Below, in pieces: positions 62,801-64,000 of a stretch of DNA of 64,000 nt (position 1 is its first letter; every line of letters begins with the position of its first letter). A program made the position numbers and the translations under genes. The notes below the pieces were generated by a model. That model was given only the letters and a program-made list of their open reading frames with translations, ran no database searches and was not told the DNA's origin. The stretch is taken from NCBI GenBank assembly GCA_900473795.1, contig UCMT01000013.1, forward strand, positions 62,001 through 126,000. Reading direction: 5' to 3'. The stretch is from Hyphomicrobiales bacterium (GTDB taxonomy: Bacteria > Pseudomonadota > Alphaproteobacteria > Rhizobiales > Rhizobiaceae).

Positions 62801-64000
62801 TCCACCCATGAGCAAATCCGGGCGACGCTGGACGACCGTCTCAACGCGATCAACGTTGCCGTGACGCATGGAACCGACCAGCTTTCCGAGGTGCTCGGCG
62901 AACAGGCGACCTCCATTGCCACGACGCTCGCCACCAGCGCCAGCATGCTGGAAATGACGCTGGAGGAGCGCCAGGCGGAACTCGGTGTCGTCATCGACAA
63001 GAGCGCCGCGGCACTCGAACAGCGCATGCTGGCAAGCACCAGCCACGTGGCAACGCAGCTCGGTGAGAGCGCCGATCAGATCAGCCGCGCCGCCGATACG
63101 CTGTCGCATCGGATGGACACGTCCCTCTCCAACATCAACAGCAGCGTCGACGAAACCGGAGCACGCATCGAAAACACCCTTGGTGTGCTGGAAGGCAGAA
63201 TTCGCAACAGTGTCGGCGGCGTCAGTGAATTCGTTGACACGGCCGGCCAGAAGATCGCCGACACCCTCTCCGCCAGGGTCTCGGAATTCGATGAGGTCAG
63301 CGACAGGGCCGCGGCACGCATTGCCAACAGCCTTGCCGGACGCGCCGAGGAAATCGATCGGATCGGCAGCGTGGCTGCGGCCCGGATCGCAGACGCGCTC
63401 TCCAACCATACGTCCGAGTTCGATCAGGTCAGCACCGCTGCTGCCGCGATGATCGCCGACAATCTTGCCAGCCGCACCGAAGAAATCGACCGCATCGGCA
63501 ACAATGCCGCCGCCCGGATCGCCGAAACGCTGTCGGACCGCACGGCGGAGCTGGATCGGGTCAGCGCTACCGCGGCGGCCCGCATCACCGACAGCCTGGC
63601 CGGGCGCACCGACGAGATCGACCGTATCAGTGGCGCTGCCGCAAGCCGCATTGCCGATACGCTGTCCAGCCATACGGCCGAACTCGGCCGGGTCAGCGAC
63701 GAAGCGGCCGCTCGCATCGAAGCCAGCATCGAGGGCGGTACGGGCCGCATCGAAGAGCGGCTCGGCACCATGGACCGTGCCCTGTCGATTGGCCTCGACA
63801 ATGTCAGCCGGACGATCGAAGGCAAGGCCGCCGGTCTCGTCACCAACCTGCGCGGCGCCGTCAGCGATGCGGCACAGGGCATCGACGCCGAGGCCGTGCG
63901 CTCTGCCGAGCTCCTGGCCAAGGCTGGTGACGATTTTGTCCAGGCGATGGCCGCACGCCAGGCCGATTTCCAGTCCAGCATCGAGCAGACCGCCGCAACC
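59882..64000 (+). CDS. gpr: Growth pole ring protein (GPR/RgsE)-like giant coiled-coil protein (3' partial)
   Basis: The frame is open from the ATG at 59882 to the right edge, so 1373 residues are visible. Residues 1-115 are disordered and charged (MATNKSNESIDDKAFQALED, then P/A-rich). Two membrane helices follow at about 119-141 (AVSALWTIGGLGVANLLYG) and 159-182 (IGAAIFIILPVMLFFSFAIM). From residue 183 on the protein is almost all amphipathic helix, rich in A, E, R, S and T, without a single proline-rich break. It contains apolipoprotein-like repeats of 33 and 22 residues (multiples of 11). This layout matches the Agrobacterium growth pole ring protein (about 2100 residues), needed for polar growth. 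Long, dense open frames on the opposite strand are shadows. Confidence 0.85.
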   Translation, partial: MATNKSNESIDDKAFQALEDALKIDFDELKSALNEKTSLDDPEGKVSEAVSQAPAASQAKTTKSKDEAARSARTTETPRSLSPEPAPKAPSFAPANDDGRRTPAAILRSLDVRSGRSAMRIAAAVSALWTIGGLGVANLLYGPEIWQIRSLADLSAMPGAIGAAIFIILPVMLFFSFAIMISRAQELRSAARSMAEVALRLAEPETAASERIMTVGQAVRREVSAMNEGIERTIARATELETLVHSEVNALERSYSDNELRVRTLVQELGLEREAIVGHAERIRSSIAGAHTQLKDELATAGDDISSRIATSGEAFASMIETRAAALMERSNSATQTIGAMLSTRTDALLSSLTTAGVSLSNEFDTRLENLSQTLAKRGQQLLGQFETRASTLDANTEKLNAALNERARQLNETLIARTRDLNESLNVGQQAITGGLDDILNTLNATLDEKGASFRQSLKSSSDDMIMDLDLRSGFFEEKLQTTVGQLATAFDSRFHEFATAFDKRAGMLDSKLMESLARINQSVSGGAESIGSMLDGGIERFESALSEQSLTLATTLGTTQDFIEHTISGKTAELSDAIGNAHTRIDGVLSERSSTLMSALTAAQDRIESGFAQRAGSLETALTESQQLLAETLDARTSAITTSNQQLADNIVTQTSGLIDGLQAIHGRIEDTLTNRADEITTAIAASQLRLDDTLSERAVELSSLLAASSESIDSAFEGTAERIDTILSQRTGALANVLNSSTAAIDNAFDGTAERIDAILSQRTGALENVLTSSTTAIDGAFDGTAERIDAILAQRTGSLANVLTSSAGAIESAIGGTTERLETLLSEQSRTLGDTLASQTATLDTILSERSAEITGTLSARANEMVDTLSSRTEEIADGLSYRASAIAETMADRVSDIEQQLSGRVGAIAENLSGRVSEIAGTMTSTSAEIATALSSHASELAMSMADKASDIEQTLSGRAGQLATSLASTHEQIRATLDDRLNAINVAVTHGTDQLSEVLGEQATSIATTLATSASMLEMTLEERQAELGVVIDKSAAALEQRMLASTSHVATQLGESADQISRAADTLSHRMDTSLSNINSSVDETGARIENTLGVLEGRIRNSVGGVSEFVDTAGQKIADTLSARVSEFDEVSDRAAARIANSLAGRAEEIDRIGSVAAARIADALSNHTSEFDQVSTAAAAMIADNLASRTEEIDRIGNNAAARIAETLSDRTAELDRVSATAAARITDSLAGRTDEIDRISGAAASRIADTLSSHTAELGRVSDEAAARIEASIEGGTGRIEERLGTMDRALSIGLDNVSRTIEGKAAGLVTNLRGAVSDAAQGIDAEAVRSAELLAKAGDDFVQAMAARQADFQSSIEQTAAT
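62042..62437 (+). repeat. 33-residue (99-base) tandem repeats in the GPR-like gene
   Basis: GGCACGGCGGAACGCATCGA recurs at 62042, 62141 and 62240, exactly 99 bases apart; a diverged fourth unit begins at 62339 (GGCACCACGGAACGGCTGGA). The unit is GTAERIDAILSQRTGAL then ENVLTSSTTAIDNAFD. 33 residues is three 11-residue turns, the period of apolipoprotein A-type helices. High nucleotide identity implies recent duplication or gene conversion. Confidence 0.85.
63308..63769 (+). repeat. 22-residue (66-base) tandem repeats in the GPR-like gene
   Basis: At least six consecutive 22-residue units of the form AAARIADTLSSRTEEIDRIS begin at 63308, 63374, 63440, 63506, 63572 and 63638; a seventh diverged unit starts at 63704. 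Alternating arginine and glutamate at fixed phase gives a continuous amphipathic helix. The period is again a multiple of 11. Confidence 0.8.

Noticed and set aside
59861-63981. Several long serine/arginine-rich or G/A/D-rich minus-strand frames
   Set aside because: All are antisense to the GPR-like gene; their repeats mirror its repeats and none has a start site or family pattern.
1-64000. tRNA genes, rRNA genes, CRISPR arrays, insertion sequences
   Set aside because: No cloverleaf, rRNA signature, regularly spaced repeat array or transposase pattern was seen.

Overview
This is a contiguous piece of an alphaproteobacterial chromosome, almost certainly from the Rhizobiaceae (Agrobacterium/Rhizobium/Neorhizobium group). 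The evidence is high GC with strong third-position bias, an Agrobacterium-type mannosylfructose gene pair (mfpsA-mfppB), the CckA cell-cycle kinase, a DksA without its zinc finger, a rhizobial-style LexA box at recA, and a huge coiled-coil protein at the right edge that resembles the Agrobacterium growth pole ring protein (GPR; RgsE in Sinorhizobium). I see no rRNA, tRNA, CRISPR array, insertion sequence or prophage.

Layout. 1-3.0 kb (+): the end of an SsuB/TauB-type ABC ATPase, then a TetR regulator with a palindromic operator in front of a short-chain dehydrogenase, a SnoaL-like protein and a DoxX-like membrane protein. 3.3-10.5 kb (-): a tightly packed sulfur/amino-acid operon, read as aminotransferase, FAD 2-hydroxyacid dehydrogenase, MetQ, MetN, MetI, 2-oxoglutarate/Fe(II) oxygenase and serine acetyltransferase, with 4-base ATGA overlaps at the first three junctions. 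A divergent XRE-cupin regulator (10.9 kb) shares a candidate operator with it. 11.6-13.2 kb: a 110-residue protein that is 42% methionine, a decayed gene remnant, an ArsC-like protein and a DUF1127 protein. 13.3-22 kb (+): a MocR-type regulator, purL, a protein of unknown function, bolA, a small basic protein, grxD and two tandem Bcr/CflA exporters.

22-31 kb (mostly -): an inositol-phosphatase-like enzyme with ttcA, glsA, rpsD, a MarR regulator with twin operators facing a cupin gene, a HerA-like ATPase, an orphan small gene, murI, trmJ and a periplasmic protein. 31-44 kb: a DJ-1 protein, a ribbon-helix-helix protein, icd, mfpsA-mfppB, an AraC/GyrI-like regulator, alaS, recA, and psuK-psuG for pseudouridine breakdown. 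44-53 kb: a TetR regulator, cckA, an orphan FliO-like protein, dksA, sixA, and a YcjX/YcjF-type pair. 53-64 kb: a molybdopterin enzyme with a cytochrome b partner, a secreted protein, the folate genes folP-folB-folK, a DUF922 protein, a candidate anti-Shine-Dalgarno small RNA, a [2Fe-2S] ferredoxin, an Hpt protein, and the first 1373 residues of the GPR/RgsE-like protein.

The most unusual items are the methionine-rich protein beside a methionine-linked operon, that operon's gene combination and its shared operator, the candidate small RNA at 58.17-58.30 kb, and the 33- and 22-residue periodic repeats of the right-edge giant protein. All gene functions are inferred from motifs read by eye; no database search was run.
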